From Eubacteriales bacterium (GTDB lineage: Bacteria; Bacillota; Clostridia; Lachnospirales; Lachnospiraceae), in the NCBI GenBank assembly GCA_030533385.1, contig JAUNJG010000009.1:1-64000 (forward strand): a stretch of 64,000 nucleotides of DNA. The letters run 5' to 3'. A program made the position numbers and the translations under genes. Under the pieces are notes generated by a model. The model was not told the DNA's origin. It made no database searches and saw only the letters and a program-made list of their open reading frames with translations. Shown piece after piece: positions 17,601 through 24,660 of this stretch (position 1 is the first letter of the stretch; each line of letters begins with the position of its first letter).

Positions 17601-18390
17601 CTTCCTTCCGGTCCTTTTTATATTCCTCGAAAGTTTTTTCAAACATCGGCTTGAAATAACCATCCTCAAAAGTAATCTCTTTTAATTCCGTGGAAAAGGT
17701 AGTATGGCGGCAATGGTCAGACCAGTAAGTGTCCAGCACCCGAATCTCCGTCATCGTCGGATCGCGGTCTTCCTCCTCTCGATAATACTCCTGGATGTGC
17801 AAAAAATCCCGGAAGGTCATGGCCAGCCCAAGAGAATCGTACAGACTGCGAAACTCTTCTTCTTTCATATCTTTAAAACCAAAGACAACCGGCACATCCT
17901 CCGGCTCCTCATACTCCATCACCAAAGTGTCCGGCTTCTTCTCGTCCGTCTCTCTGGAATCCACCGGATTGATGCAGTAAGCTTTGACTCTGGAAAACTC
18001 CTCATCAGTCATCTCCCCTGACAGCACATAGGTGACGGCAGAGCGAATCACCGGCTCCTCTTTTTCATTCAGAAGCTGAAGGCACTGCACAGCGGAATCC
18101 GCCCTCTGGTCAAACTGACCCGGAAGAAACTCCACGCTAAATACTCTGTCGCCTTCTTCCACGGGAAAGGTATCCTCATACACATAGTCCACCGGAGGCT
18201 CGGAAAAAACTGTGCCAAGCGCCCTGTCATAAGTGTCTCCGGAAACATTTTCTACGTCATATCTGGTCAGAATCCTGACTTTTTTTATATGTTCCAGGGA
18301 AAGATAGGACCGTAATTCTTCCGCCAGTTCTTTTGCCTTCACCGCATAATCCGGTTTCTTTTCAACGTATATTCTTCTTACCTGACTCAT
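14629..18390 (-). CDS. purL: Phosphoribosylformylglycinamidine synthase, single chain
   Basis: Fourth step of purine synthesis: FGAR + glutamine + ATP to FGAM. The 1253-residue protein is the fused form: an N-terminal PurS-like region, two AIR-synthase-type halves (SDHCRHTTFS about residue 225; SFKNETHNHPTEIEPFGGAATCLGG about 325-350, here split by normal family spacing), and a C-terminal class I glutaminase with nucleophile Cys in LGICNGFQALIKLG and His/Glu in PASHGEGRFVA. The ATG at 18390 was chosen because TTGGAGG lies upstream; the in-frame TTG at 18402 overlaps that site. It is monocistronic, with its own promoter, and not clustered with purF/purB/purA. Confidence 0.97.
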   Translation of the reverse strand: MSQVRRIYVEKKPDYAVKAKELAEELRSYLSLEHIKKVRILTRYDVENVSGDTYDRALGTVFSEPPVDYVYEDTFPVEEGDRVFSVEFLPGQFDQRADSAVQCLQLLNEKEEPVIRSAVTYVLSGEMTDEEFSRVKAYCINPVDSRETDEKKPDTLVMEYEEPEDVPVVFGFKDMKEEEFRSLYDSLGLAMTFRDFLHIQEYYREEEDRDPTMTEIRVLDTYWSDHCRHTTFSTELKEITFEDGYFKPMFEKTFEEYKKDRKEVYGDREDKFICLMDIALMGMKKLKKDGVLNNMEESEEINACSIVVPVQFEDKKEEWLISFKNETHNHPTEIEPFGGAATCLGGAIRDPLSGRSYVYQAMRVTGCADPSVPLAETMEGKLPQRKLTTGAAKGYSSYGNQIGLATGLVDEIYHPGYVAKRMEIGAVMGAVPRKNVVRESSAPGDIIVLLGGRTGRDGCGGATGSSKAHTMTSIDTCGAEVQKGNPPTERKIQRLFRREEVSRLIKKCNDFGAGGVSVAIGELADGLRIQLDKVPKKYAGLDGTELAISESQERMAVVLDPKDVDAFLGYAAEENLEAVAVAEVTEEKRLVMWWRGKEIVNLSRDFLDTNGAHQETSVFVRMPDEKECYYEKQEELKDIKAAWLATLSDLNVCSKKGLVEMFDSSIGAGTVTMPYGGKTRNTPIQTMVAKLPVMDGKTDLTTMMSYGFDPYLSSWSPYHGAVYAVLESVAKIVASGGDYKKIRLTFQEYFERLGENPERWGKPLAALLGAYDAQKGFKIPAIGGKDSMSGTFENIDVPPTLVSFAVDYTKASHVVTPELKKPGNSLLRVDIPFDSFGIPVYEKAGEIYDRIHCMMKKGWIISAYALKAGGLMEALSKMSFGNRYGVELMSSLEKEELNKKCYGSILIEVETSHVAEMGDVGLYVGRVTEEECIVYGEVEIRLREMLQAWEAPLESVFPTRTNAGRHNVSQPLYRGGQVYVCKNKVAMPKVFIPVFPGTNCEYDSERAFLKAGANVETLVFKNRSESDILESVDAFEKAIAQSQIIMFPGGFSAGDEPEGSAKFFASVFRNEKMKEAIMKLLNERDGLALGICNGFQALIKLGLVPHGEIVPQTEDSPTLTTNEIGRHVSTMVYTKVVTNKSPWLQGAILDEIYAIPASHGEGRFVAGEEWIEKLFKNGQVATQYVNLKGEPTMDVRYNPNGSYYAIEGITSPDGRVLGKMGHSERIGEHVAKNIYARQNQKIFESGVKYFSLM

Positions 18391-18431
18391 ACTTACCTCC
18401 AAACTCTATCGAAACATGTTGCTTTTCATCC

Positions 18432-18459
18432 ATGATACCATTTTTTCCTTCTCTTTCAA
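18432..18459 (-). promoter_or_regulatory. Predicted purL promoter
   Basis: Minus-strand -35 TTGAAA (18454-18459), 16-bp spacer and -10 TATCAT (18432-18437) with extended TGG. The leader is about 35 nt, too short for a riboswitch. Confidence 0.6.
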
Positions 18460-18489
18460 ACCGGTTTTTTCCTGTTTTATAAAAATGGG

Positions 18490-18530
18490 AAATATGACGA
18501 AAACATGAGGATTTTTGTCATATTTTTTTA
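18490..18530 (+). terminator. Terminator-like hairpin upstream of luxS
   Basis: AAATATGACGAAAA (18490-18503) pairs with TTTTTGTCATATTT (18512-18525) with one G-U pair that is valid only on the plus strand, followed by TTTTT. It lies between the divergent purL and luxS promoters. No plus-strand gene precedes it, so it may stop antisense transcription from within purL or be a regulator-binding palindrome. Confidence 0.5.
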
Positions 18531-18642
18531 TATTTCCACTGATAACTGATAAACAGGCTGACAGTTTACCCGAAAATTCCCCATATACACAAAGAAAAAT
18601 ACACGCCTCTCCCTTTAGGCAGACGGCATCCCATCTTTTCGG

Positions 18643-18671
18643 TTGACCTTTTCAATATTCTAAGATATCAT
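18643..18671 (+). promoter_or_regulatory. Predicted luxS promoter
   Basis: TTGACC (18643-18648), 17-bp spacer, TATCAT (18666-18671), about 45 nt before the luxS ATG. The remaining 18531-18642 holds no recognised element. Confidence 0.65.
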
Positions 18672-18715
18672 TAAAAAAGATTTAGAAAAAACAGAATAAA
18701 ACAAAGGAGATATTT

Positions 18716-19195
18716 ATGGAAACTATAGCAAGTTTTACTGTCAACCATGAGGATTTGCTTCCCGGCATCTATGTATCCAGAAAGGATCACATCGGAAAAG
18801 AAACCATCACCACCTTTGACCTTCGCATGTGCATGCCAAACCGCGAGCCGGTCATGAATACTGCCGAACTTCATACGATAGAACATCTGGCAGCCATCTA
18901 TCTGAGAAACGATCCGGATTGGAAGGACAGCATCGTCTATTTCGGCCCTATGGGATGCCGCACCGGCTGTTATCTTCTTGTCGCCGGCGACCACGAATCC
19001 AAAGATATCGTCGATTTGATCCGCAAAACCTTCCGCTTTATCGCAGAATACGACGAAGAAATTCCAGCCACAGACCCGGCAAGCTGCGGAAACTACCTGG
19101 ATCACAATCTTCCTATGGCAAAATTTCTGGCAAAAAAATATTTGAAAGAGGCGCTGGAACATCCTACCGAAAAAAATCTGGTTTACCCGGAATAA
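18716..19195 (+). CDS. luxS: S-ribosylhomocysteine lyase LuxS
   Basis: Cleaves S-ribosylhomocysteine to homocysteine and DPD, the precursor of autoinducer AI-2. The 159-residue protein has the metal site HTIEH (H53, H57), the catalytic cysteine C81 in GPMGCRTGCY, and the third metal-ligand region DPASCGNYLDHNL. Length is normal. AAAGGAG precedes the ATG. One of three plus-strand genes; the homocysteine it makes can be remethylated by the MetH and homocysteine methyltransferase/MTHFR proteins encoded at 58.9-63.2 kb. Confidence 0.97.
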   Translation: METIASFTVNHEDLLPGIYVSRKDHIGKETITTFDLRMCMPNREPVMNTAELHTIEHLAAIYLRNDPDWKDSIVYFGPMGCRTGCYLLVAGDHESKDIVDLIRKTFRFIAEYDEEIPATDPASCGNYLDHNLPMAKFLAKKYLKEALEHPTEKNLVYPE

Positions 19196-19251
19196 ATTTT
19201 TCCCCTTTTCGCATACTATCTCCTGCAACTTCAATAGTTAAGGAGGAATTT

Positions 19252-19449
19252 ATGATGAAAAGTTCAAAACAGACTTATCAGGATGTCGCCGAGGCTTGCA
19301 GCAAGTACACACGAACCTCCAGGGAGGAAAGCTTTAAAAACTTTGGCTGTGACTGCGAGAAGCCAAGTTGTCTAAACTGTACGCATTTTGACAAAAATGA
19401 ACACTGTGACCTGGATTTGTATGATAAGATTGTAGACAGAATTCGTTAA
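19252..19449 (+). CDS. Small Cys-rich protein, unknown function
   Basis: A 65-residue frame with AGGAGG five bases before a double ATG. It has six cysteines (16, 33, 35, 40, 43, 52), five of them in a C-x-C-x4-C-x2-C-x8-C cluster (FGCDCEKPSCLNC...HC), suggesting a metal- or redox-binding knuckle, and a charged C-terminus. It lies 57 bp behind luxS in the same direction and ends at a strong hairpin, so it is likely the second gene of a luxS operon. No homologous family is recognised. Confidence 0.75.
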   Translation: MMKSSKQTYQDVAEACSKYTRTSREESFKNFGCDCEKPSCLNCTHFDKNEHCDLDLYDKIVDRIR

Positions 19450-19451
19450 GA

Positions 19452-19490
19452 AAGGGAGAGGATTGCTGTGCGGCAGCCGTCCTCTCCCTC
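19452..19490. terminator. Shared terminator between the luxS operon and the ylmC-like gene
   Basis: GGGAGAGGA (19454-19462) pairs with TCCTCTCCC (19480-19488) with an inner GCTG/CAGC. Convergent genes end on both sides; on the minus strand the stem is followed by TTTCTT. Confidence 0.75.
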
Positions 19491-19751
19491 TCATAGTTTC
19501 ACATAACATTTCTTTTCGTCCACATCAACTAAGATGATGTCCACCCCGATTTTCACCACGGAACAATAAGGTATTTTGTACTCTCCCTTCTTCCCCATGC
19601 AACCACAATATTTGCTGCCCACTGGCACATAGAAACAGGTAATGCATCCGTTTGACAGGTCAATGTCCATATCGCCCACATGCCCCAGCCGTTTTCCGTC
19701 CTTGCAATTTATCACTTCCCGATTGCCAAGCTCCCAGAATCGAATCTGCAT
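19491..19751 (-). CDS. YlmC/YmxH family PRC-barrel protein
   Basis: The 86-residue protein starts MQIRFWELGNREVINCKDGKR and follows the YlmC/YmxH pattern: a single PRC-barrel-like beta domain with the G-HVGDMDID segment, a central GxY region and PYCSVVKIGVDIILVD near the C-terminus. Members are widespread in spore-forming Firmicutes and associated with sporulation, but their molecular role is unknown. AGGAG sits seven bases before the ATG at 19751; an upstream in-frame start would overlap the hydrolase gene by 52 bp. It follows that hydrolase after 29 bp. Confidence 0.85.
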   Translation of the reverse strand: MQIRFWELGNREVINCKDGKRLGHVGDMDIDLSNGCITCFYVPVGSKYCGCMGKKGEYKIPYCSVVKIGVDIILVDVDEKKCYVKL

Positions 19752-19780
19752 ACAGCTTCTCCTGTCTCTTCTCTCTCCTG

Positions 19781-20731
19781 TCAGTATATGATGGTCAGTC
19801 CGGAAGGTTCCTTCATATAATAATTCATCCACTCCATCATATCAGAAAACACCTCTTCATGACGGGGGTCGCTCTGTAACTCGTGCCTTACAGAATCATA
19901 AAGCTTCATCTCCACGCGGCAGCCGAACCGCACAAGCTTTCTCCTGACGTCCTCCACCCCTTTTCCAAAGTTTCCAATCGGATCTTCCCTGCCACTGAGC
20001 AAAAGGACAGGCATAGCCGTCTCCACCTTCTGATACCATTTTTTTGAAGAGACAAGGGCAAGCATCTTTAAAATATTTTCATAGGCCCGCAGAGTAAAAT
20101 GAAACCGGGTTCTCTCATCCGAGGCATACTCTTTTCGCACCGCCGCATCTCCGCTAAACCAGGATAGTACGTCCTTCTCTTTCCGGAACCTGCGGTTTAG
20201 GCGACAAACGATCATTCTCTCCATCCAATGACTGCAAACTGCCTGCCGCCGCAACCTCCCAAGGAAGACTGCGGCCAGGACGGCACGGCGGCAATACCTC
20301 TGTCTGCCACTCGTTCCCGACAGTATCACCCCGTCCCAGAGTGCTCCATGCATACAGGCCAGTCTCGCCACGAGGGACCCCATGCCATGACCATATAAAA
20401 AACAGGGGACGTCCGGGTACTCCCGCCGGATATAGACGGTAAGCCTCTTCACGTCTTTGACCAGATAGCACCATCCGTTCTTCTCCTCAAAGTGTCCTCT
20501 CTCCTCCTCGGTGGAAGAACGTCCATGTCCGATAAAATCGCAGCCACATACCATCACGCCCCGGTCCGTAAAAAAACGAATCAGATTTTCGTTTCGCTCT
20601 ATGTAATCTTTCCAGCCGTGAGTCATCTGGAGAATTGCCCGGATGTCCGCCTCCGGCTCAAAAATATAATAATGTATTCTGTTTTTATGATTCGCACTGC
20701 GGTAAGTCCCGCAAAATCTCGTGTACGCCAT
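19781..20731 (-). CDS. Alpha/beta hydrolase, monoacylglycerol lipase/lysophospholipase type
   Basis: The 316-residue protein has the oxyanion-side HGWKDYIERNENLIRFF segment, the nucleophile elbow GHGMGS (Ser about residue 125), acidic residue candidate GREDPIGN and catalytic histidine in SVRHELQSDPR. This is the serine aminopeptidase S33/lysophospholipase layout (PldB-like). No signal peptide, so probably cytosolic or membrane-peripheral. The ATG at 20731 is preceded by AAGGATGGGA; the longer frame to 20800 lacks a ribosome binding site. Substrate unknown. Confidence 0.87.
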   Translation of the reverse strand: MAYTRFCGTYRSANHKNRIHYYIFEPEADIRAILQMTHGWKDYIERNENLIRFFTDRGVMVCGCDFIGHGRSSTEEERGHFEEKNGWCYLVKDVKRLTVYIRREYPDVPCFLYGHGMGSLVARLACMHGALWDGVILSGTSGRQRYCRRAVLAAVFLGRLRRQAVCSHWMERMIVCRLNRRFRKEKDVLSWFSGDAAVRKEYASDERTRFHFTLRAYENILKMLALVSSKKWYQKVETAMPVLLLSGREDPIGNFGKGVEDVRRKLVRFGCRVEMKLYDSVRHELQSDPRHEEVFSDMMEWMNYYMKEPSGLTIIY

Positions 20732-20815
20732 AGCTATCCCATCCTTTTTTATAACGCCTCGGACATTTGCCCGATTCGTTCTTTGCTTTCCGCCAATCAT
20801 ACACCGTATGTATGA

Positions 20816-20871
20816 AAAAAATAAGGTTATTCTCCTTACGATTTCGTTAAGGAAAAATAACCTTATTTTTA
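20816..20871. terminator. Strong hairpin terminator of the rnf operon
   Basis: AAAAATAAGGTTATT (20817-20831) is perfectly complementary to AATAACCTTATTTTT (20856-20870), with an inner CCTTACG/CGTTAAGG helix. A/T runs on both sides allow termination in either direction; rnfB ends 55 bp before it. Confidence 0.9.
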
Positions 20872-20924
20872 TCTTATCTGTCTATTTTTACTTTTGTCTT
20901 CGCAAGCATCGGGGCCGGCGAAGA

Positions 20925-21728
20925 TTATCTCGCATTGAGCAAAATGATTTTGGACGGACATTTTTCCGCACATTTACCGCAGCCGGTACACTTGCTGTAA
21001 TCAATTTTTGCTATGTTATTTTCTACAGAAATGGCGTCAAACTCACAAACCTTGGTACACAACTTACAGCCGATACACCCGGCGGAACAGACCTCCTTGA
21101 CTGCCTTTCCGAAAGCTTTGGAGTTGCAGGCCACCCTGTAAGGCGCACGATAAGGAACCAGCTCAATCAGCGATTTCGGACAGGTTTCCACGCACTTGCC
21201 ACAGGCCACACATTTTTCCTTGTCCACCTGGGCAACACCGTTTACGATGTGGAGAGCGTCAAAGTCACAGACCTTCACACAGCTTCCGAATCCGGTACAT
21301 CCAAACTCGCAGGCCTTCGGGCCGCCGCCCGGCACGCTCACCGCAGAAACACAGTCCTCATTTCCAAAATATTTATATTTGGATTTTGTCTTCTCACAGG
21401 TTCCGGCACATTTGACAAAGGCCACCTGTTTTTCTACGTCTCCGGTCTCCACGCCCATGATGGCGGCAATCTTCGCCGCCGCATCCGGGCCTCCCACAGG
21501 ACAGGCCCCCACCGGAGCTTCTCCCTGGGCGATGGCTTTTGCCAGGCTGTCACAGCCGGCGAATCCACAGCCACCGCAGTTATTTCCCGGCAGGCACTCT
21601 CTGACGGCAATCTCCTTTTCATCCACTTCTACTTTGAATTTCTCTGAGGCAATGCCGAGGAGAACAGAAATCACAAGACCTGTTCCTCCGACAACCGCTG
21701 CCGCAAGGATAATTCCGCTTACACTCAT
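20925..21728 (-). CDS. rnfB: Rnf complex subunit RnfB, electron-input iron-sulfur protein
   Basis: RnfB takes electrons from reduced ferredoxin for the ion-pumping Rnf complex. The 267-residue protein has an N-terminal membrane anchor (IILAAAVVGGTGLVISVLLG), a four-Fe-S domain with CLPGNNCGGCGFAGC (about 45-59) and four classical CxxCxxCxxxC motifs (CEFGC..CVKVCDF, CVACGKCVETCP, CIGCKLCTKVCE, CTGCGKCAEKCP). This is the long cluster-rich clostridial type. It is the last gene of rnfCDGEAB. Confidence 0.97.
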   Translation of the reverse strand: MSVSGIILAAAVVGGTGLVISVLLGIASEKFKVEVDEKEIAVRECLPGNNCGGCGFAGCDSLAKAIAQGEAPVGACPVGGPDAAAKIAAIMGVETGDVEKQVAFVKCAGTCEKTKSKYKYFGNEDCVSAVSVPGGGPKACEFGCTGFGSCVKVCDFDALHIVNGVAQVDKEKCVACGKCVETCPKSLIELVPYRAPYRVACNSKAFGKAVKEVCSAGCIGCKLCTKVCEFDAISVENNIAKIDYSKCTGCGKCAEKCPSKIILLNAR

Positions 21729-21743
21729 GTTTTTCTCCTCCCT

Positions 21744-22319
21744 CTAAATAATTCCTGAAAATCCGAAGAACGCAATGGACATCAGGCCTGCTGTCACAAG
21801 AACAATCGGCATTCCATTCCAGGATTCTGAGATATCATTGTACTCAATCTTTTCTCTGATTCCGGCCAGAATGACGATGGCAACGGCAAAACCAAAGGCA
21901 ATGCCGAAACCGTAAACCACGGACTGTAAAATATTATAACCATACTGCACAGAGTTGAGAGCAACACCAAGCACCGCACAGTTGGTGGTGATCAGCGGAA
22001 GGAACACGCCTAGAGACTCATAGAGAGCCGGCATACTCTTCTTTAAAAACATTTCCACAAACTGCACCAAAGCGGCAATGACCAGAATAAAGACAATGGT
22101 CTGCAAATATTCCAGTCCCAGAGTTACAAGAATAAATTTATAAATCAATGCGGTGACAAAAGATGCAATCGTAATAACGAAGATAACCGCTGCACCCATA
22201 CCGAGAGAGGTCTCCACCTTCTTGGAAACGCCAAGGAACGGACACAGGCCGAGGAACTGGCTCAGGACAACGTTATTGACGATGGCAGAACCGATAATCA
22301 ATAAAATTAATTCTTTCAT
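21744..22319 (-). CDS. rnfA: Rnf complex membrane subunit RnfA
   Basis: The 191-residue integral membrane protein has six predicted membrane segments and the RnfA/NqrE hallmark sequences NNVVLSQFLGLCPFLGVSK near the N-terminus and LPLITTNCAVLGVAL in the middle. In RnfA/NqrE the two conserved cysteines (here in GLCPF and NCAVLG) contribute to the intramembrane [2Fe-2S] cluster shared with RnfE. Lies between rnfE and rnfB with gaps of 14-15 bp. Confidence 0.97.
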   Translation of the reverse strand: MKELILLIIGSAIVNNVVLSQFLGLCPFLGVSKKVETSLGMGAAVIFVITIASFVTALIYKFILVTLGLEYLQTIVFILVIAALVQFVEMFLKKSMPALYESLGVFLPLITTNCAVLGVALNSVQYGYNILQSVVYGFGIAFGFAVAIVILAGIREKIEYNDISESWNGMPIVLVTAGLMSIAFFGFSGII

Positions 22320-22333
22320 AAGCTTCCTTCCTC

Positions 22334-23059
22334 CTATTCTTCTTCTTTCTTCTTATCATCTACCGTCATGTCAAAGAAGCTGCGACTTCCGCACATGCTG
22401 TTATTACACTGAGAACAGTCGCCGCATCCACCCGCAGGAGCAGGCACTCCCGTCTCTTTTGCCTTGCGGTTTTTCACCTTGTTCTGAATGGCAACGAGGC
22501 AGGACAACACGAAGAAGGCGCCCGGAGCCAGAATAAAGATGGTAATCGGTGTGTAGAAAGACTCCGACAGCACCGTGATATCAAAAACGGTGCCCGCTCC
22601 CAAAAGCTCACGGAAAGTTCCCAGAATGGTCAGAGACACGGTAAATCCAAGCCCCATTCCCAGACCGTCAAAGAAGGAGTTAATCGGACTGTTTTTGCTC
22701 GCATAGGCCTCCGCACGTCCGAGAATGATACAGTTTACCACAATCAGAGGAATGTACACGCCGAGGGCGTCATTGAGCGCCGGGACATAGCCCTGAAGCA
22801 CAAACTGTACGATGGTAACCAACGACGCAATGATGACGATGTAACCCGGAATACGCACCCTGTCCGGAATGAAATTGCGAAGCAGGGAAATGATCAGGTT
22901 GGAAAACATCAAAACCGCCGTGGTGGCAAGTCCCATGCCGGCGCCGTTTTTGGCCGACGTAGTTACCGCCAAAGTCGGACACATGCCGAGCATGAGAACC
23001 AGGGTCGGATTTTCTTTTATAATACCGTTCAAAAGTCTTTCTATCGGACTGTTTTTCAT
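22334..23059 (-). CDS. rnfE: Rnf complex membrane subunit RnfE with a Cys-rich C-terminal tail
   Basis: The 241-residue subunit pairs with RnfA; its membrane core carries LGMCPTLAVTT and LIVVNCIILGRAEA, whose cysteines fit the shared intramembrane cluster. Unlike the compact core family, it has a soluble tail after the last membrane helix with C212, C215, C218 and C223 (CGDCSQCNNSMC), a C-x2-C-x2-C-x4-C pattern that could hold a metal or cluster. The rest is ordinary. One base separates its start from the end of rnfG. Confidence 0.95.
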   Translation of the reverse strand: MKNSPIERLLNGIIKENPTLVLMLGMCPTLAVTTSAKNGAGMGLATTAVLMFSNLIISLLRNFIPDRVRIPGYIVIIASLVTIVQFVLQGYVPALNDALGVYIPLIVVNCIILGRAEAYASKNSPINSFFDGLGMGLGFTVSLTILGTFRELLGAGTVFDITVLSESFYTPITIFILAPGAFFVLSCLVAIQNKVKNRKAKETGVPAPAGGCGDCSQCNNSMCGSRSFFDMTVDDKKKEEE

Positions 23060-23060
23060 C

Positions 23061-23687
23061 TTAATGACCTCCTTCTATGGACTGGAAGCAGGCAATACAG
23101 TTATTGACAGCGCCGGACACCGCCTCGCTGGTGATGGTCGCACCGGAGATGGCGTCGATTTTCGCATCGTCGCCGGAGCCGGAACCATCCTTTACAACGG
23201 TGAAGGCCTCTACCTGCTTGTCTGCAAACTGAGCCGCCCACTCTTCTTTTTGTGCATTCATTCCAAGACCGGCGGTCTCGCTGATGGAAAGAACGGAGTA
23301 GCCGCTCACCGTGCCGTCAGCCTGGATACCGACGGTGAGTACAATGTCTCCGCCATATCCCTTGGACGTGATCACATTAAAAATATAGCCGAGGGCCTCC
23401 CCGCCTTCGTCCAGCGCCTTCACGGCGGCCGTCACCTTGTCTCCTGCATGGTCTTCCACAGGATTGTCGTAAGAAGCTATCATCTGTGCAGCTTTCGTCT
23501 CGTCAAATCCTTCTACTTCCTGAAAATCGGAAGCCTCCGGGAAAACAGCAGCGTAAGCTTCCATCTGCTTTTTTTCTTCCTGAGCCAGAATAGGCTCTTT
23601 GGTAATGCCATAAACAGCACCGAGGGCAAGTCCTGCAATCACAGTAATGGCAACCAGCTTAATACAGTCTTTTATCAATGCGTTCAT
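23061..23687 (-). CDS. rnfG: Rnf complex subunit RnfG (covalent FMN)
   Basis: The 208-residue protein has one N-terminal membrane helix (LVAITVIAGLALGAVYGI) and an extracellular FMN-binding domain. The flavinylation motif is SGATITSEAV near residue 184, where the second threonine is the expected phosphoester attachment site for FMN added by ApbE. apbE is not in the window. The start ATG overlaps the rnfD stop by one base, indicating translational coupling. Confidence 0.96.
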   Translation of the reverse strand: MNALIKDCIKLVAITVIAGLALGAVYGITKEPILAQEEKKQMEAYAAVFPEASDFQEVEGFDETKAAQMIASYDNPVEDHAGDKVTAAVKALDEGGEALGYIFNVITSKGYGGDIVLTVGIQADGTVSGYSVLSISETAGLGMNAQKEEWAAQFADKQVEAFTVVKDGSGSGDDAKIDAISGATITSEAVSGAVNNCIACFQSIEGGH

Positions 23688-24640
23688 TATTTTTTACCCC
23701 CTTTCCCAAATGCGACAGGAGCAGTAAACCTTTCAATCAGCGGAACCAGCAGGTTGGAGAAAATGATGGCGTAGGAAACACCCTCCGCAGAACCTCCGAA
23801 CAAACGGAAGATCCCTGTCAGGATACCGAGAAGAATCCCGAACACAATCTGCCCGTTTGGCGTAATCGGAGAAGTCACATAGTCCGTCGCCATGAAGAAG
23901 GCTCCCAGCATCAGACCGCCGCCAAACAGGTGGCCTGCCAGATAAGTCATGTCGAAGCCGTGCCCGCCGAAAATGAGGACAAACAGTCCCAGCGTCACAA
24001 TATAGCACACCGGAATCTTCCAGCTGATGATCTTTTTGGCGATGAGATACACGCCGCCCAGGAGGAGTAAAACCGCAGAAGTCTCTCCGATGGTTCCGGC
24101 CGTCGTTCCGAGGAACATACTCTTTACATCGACCATCTCCCCTGCCTTCAAAGCCGCCAGAGGGGTCGCTGACGTGGTGGCGTCAAAACTGCCGCCAAAT
24201 CCCTGATAGGAAAAATTCGTCATCAGTCCGGCAAAGGAAATGAGCAGGAAACATCTGGCGCCTAAGGCCGGGTTCATAAAGTTTTGTCCCAGACCGCCAA
24301 AGACCTGCTTTACCACGATGATGGCAAAGACGCCGCCGATGACCGGAATCCAGAACGGAACTTCCGGCGGCAGGTTCATTGCCAGCAACAGACCGGTCAA
24401 AGCCGCACTGCAATCGTGAATGGTTATCTTTTTATGCATCAGCCGCTGCCAGATGTACTCGCTGGCCACGCAGACAAGTATACAAAGCACAGTGTTGATT
24501 ATCGCCTTCACGCCAAAATTCCAGAAACCAAACAGAGTGGCCGGAAGCAGGGCGATTATGACGTCCAGCATGATGCTGTGAGTAGTAGCCTTATCCCTTA
24601 CATGAGGATTGGCGGATACGTTATATAATTGTTCGTTCAT
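23687..24640 (-). CDS. rnfD: Rnf complex subunit RnfD (covalent FMN)
   Basis: The 317-residue membrane protein of the NqrB/RnfD family has about nine hydrophobic segments. The sequence TTSATPLAAL at about residue 157 matches the S-(G/A)-A-T flavinylation motif that carries covalent FMN. It forms the ion-translocating core with RnfA, RnfE and RnfG. Separated from rnfC by 20 bp. Confidence 0.96.
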   Translation of the reverse strand: MNEQLYNVSANPHVRDKATTHSIMLDVIIALLPATLFGFWNFGVKAIINTVLCILVCVASEYIWQRLMHKKITIHDCSAALTGLLLAMNLPPEVPFWIPVIGGVFAIIVVKQVFGGLGQNFMNPALGARCFLLISFAGLMTNFSYQGFGGSFDATTSATPLAALKAGEMVDVKSMFLGTTAGTIGETSAVLLLLGGVYLIAKKIISWKIPVCYIVTLGLFVLIFGGHGFDMTYLAGHLFGGGLMLGAFFMATDYVTSPITPNGQIVFGILLGILTGIFRLFGGSAEGVSYAIIFSNLLVPLIERFTAPVAFGKGGKK

Positions 24641-24660
24641 AATTTACCTCTCCTTATGTT

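Noticed and set aside
18564..18580. CCGAAAATT as a PurR PurBox between purL and luxS
   Set aside because: Single imperfect site, wrong spacing for paired PurBoxes, and PurR is not established for this group.
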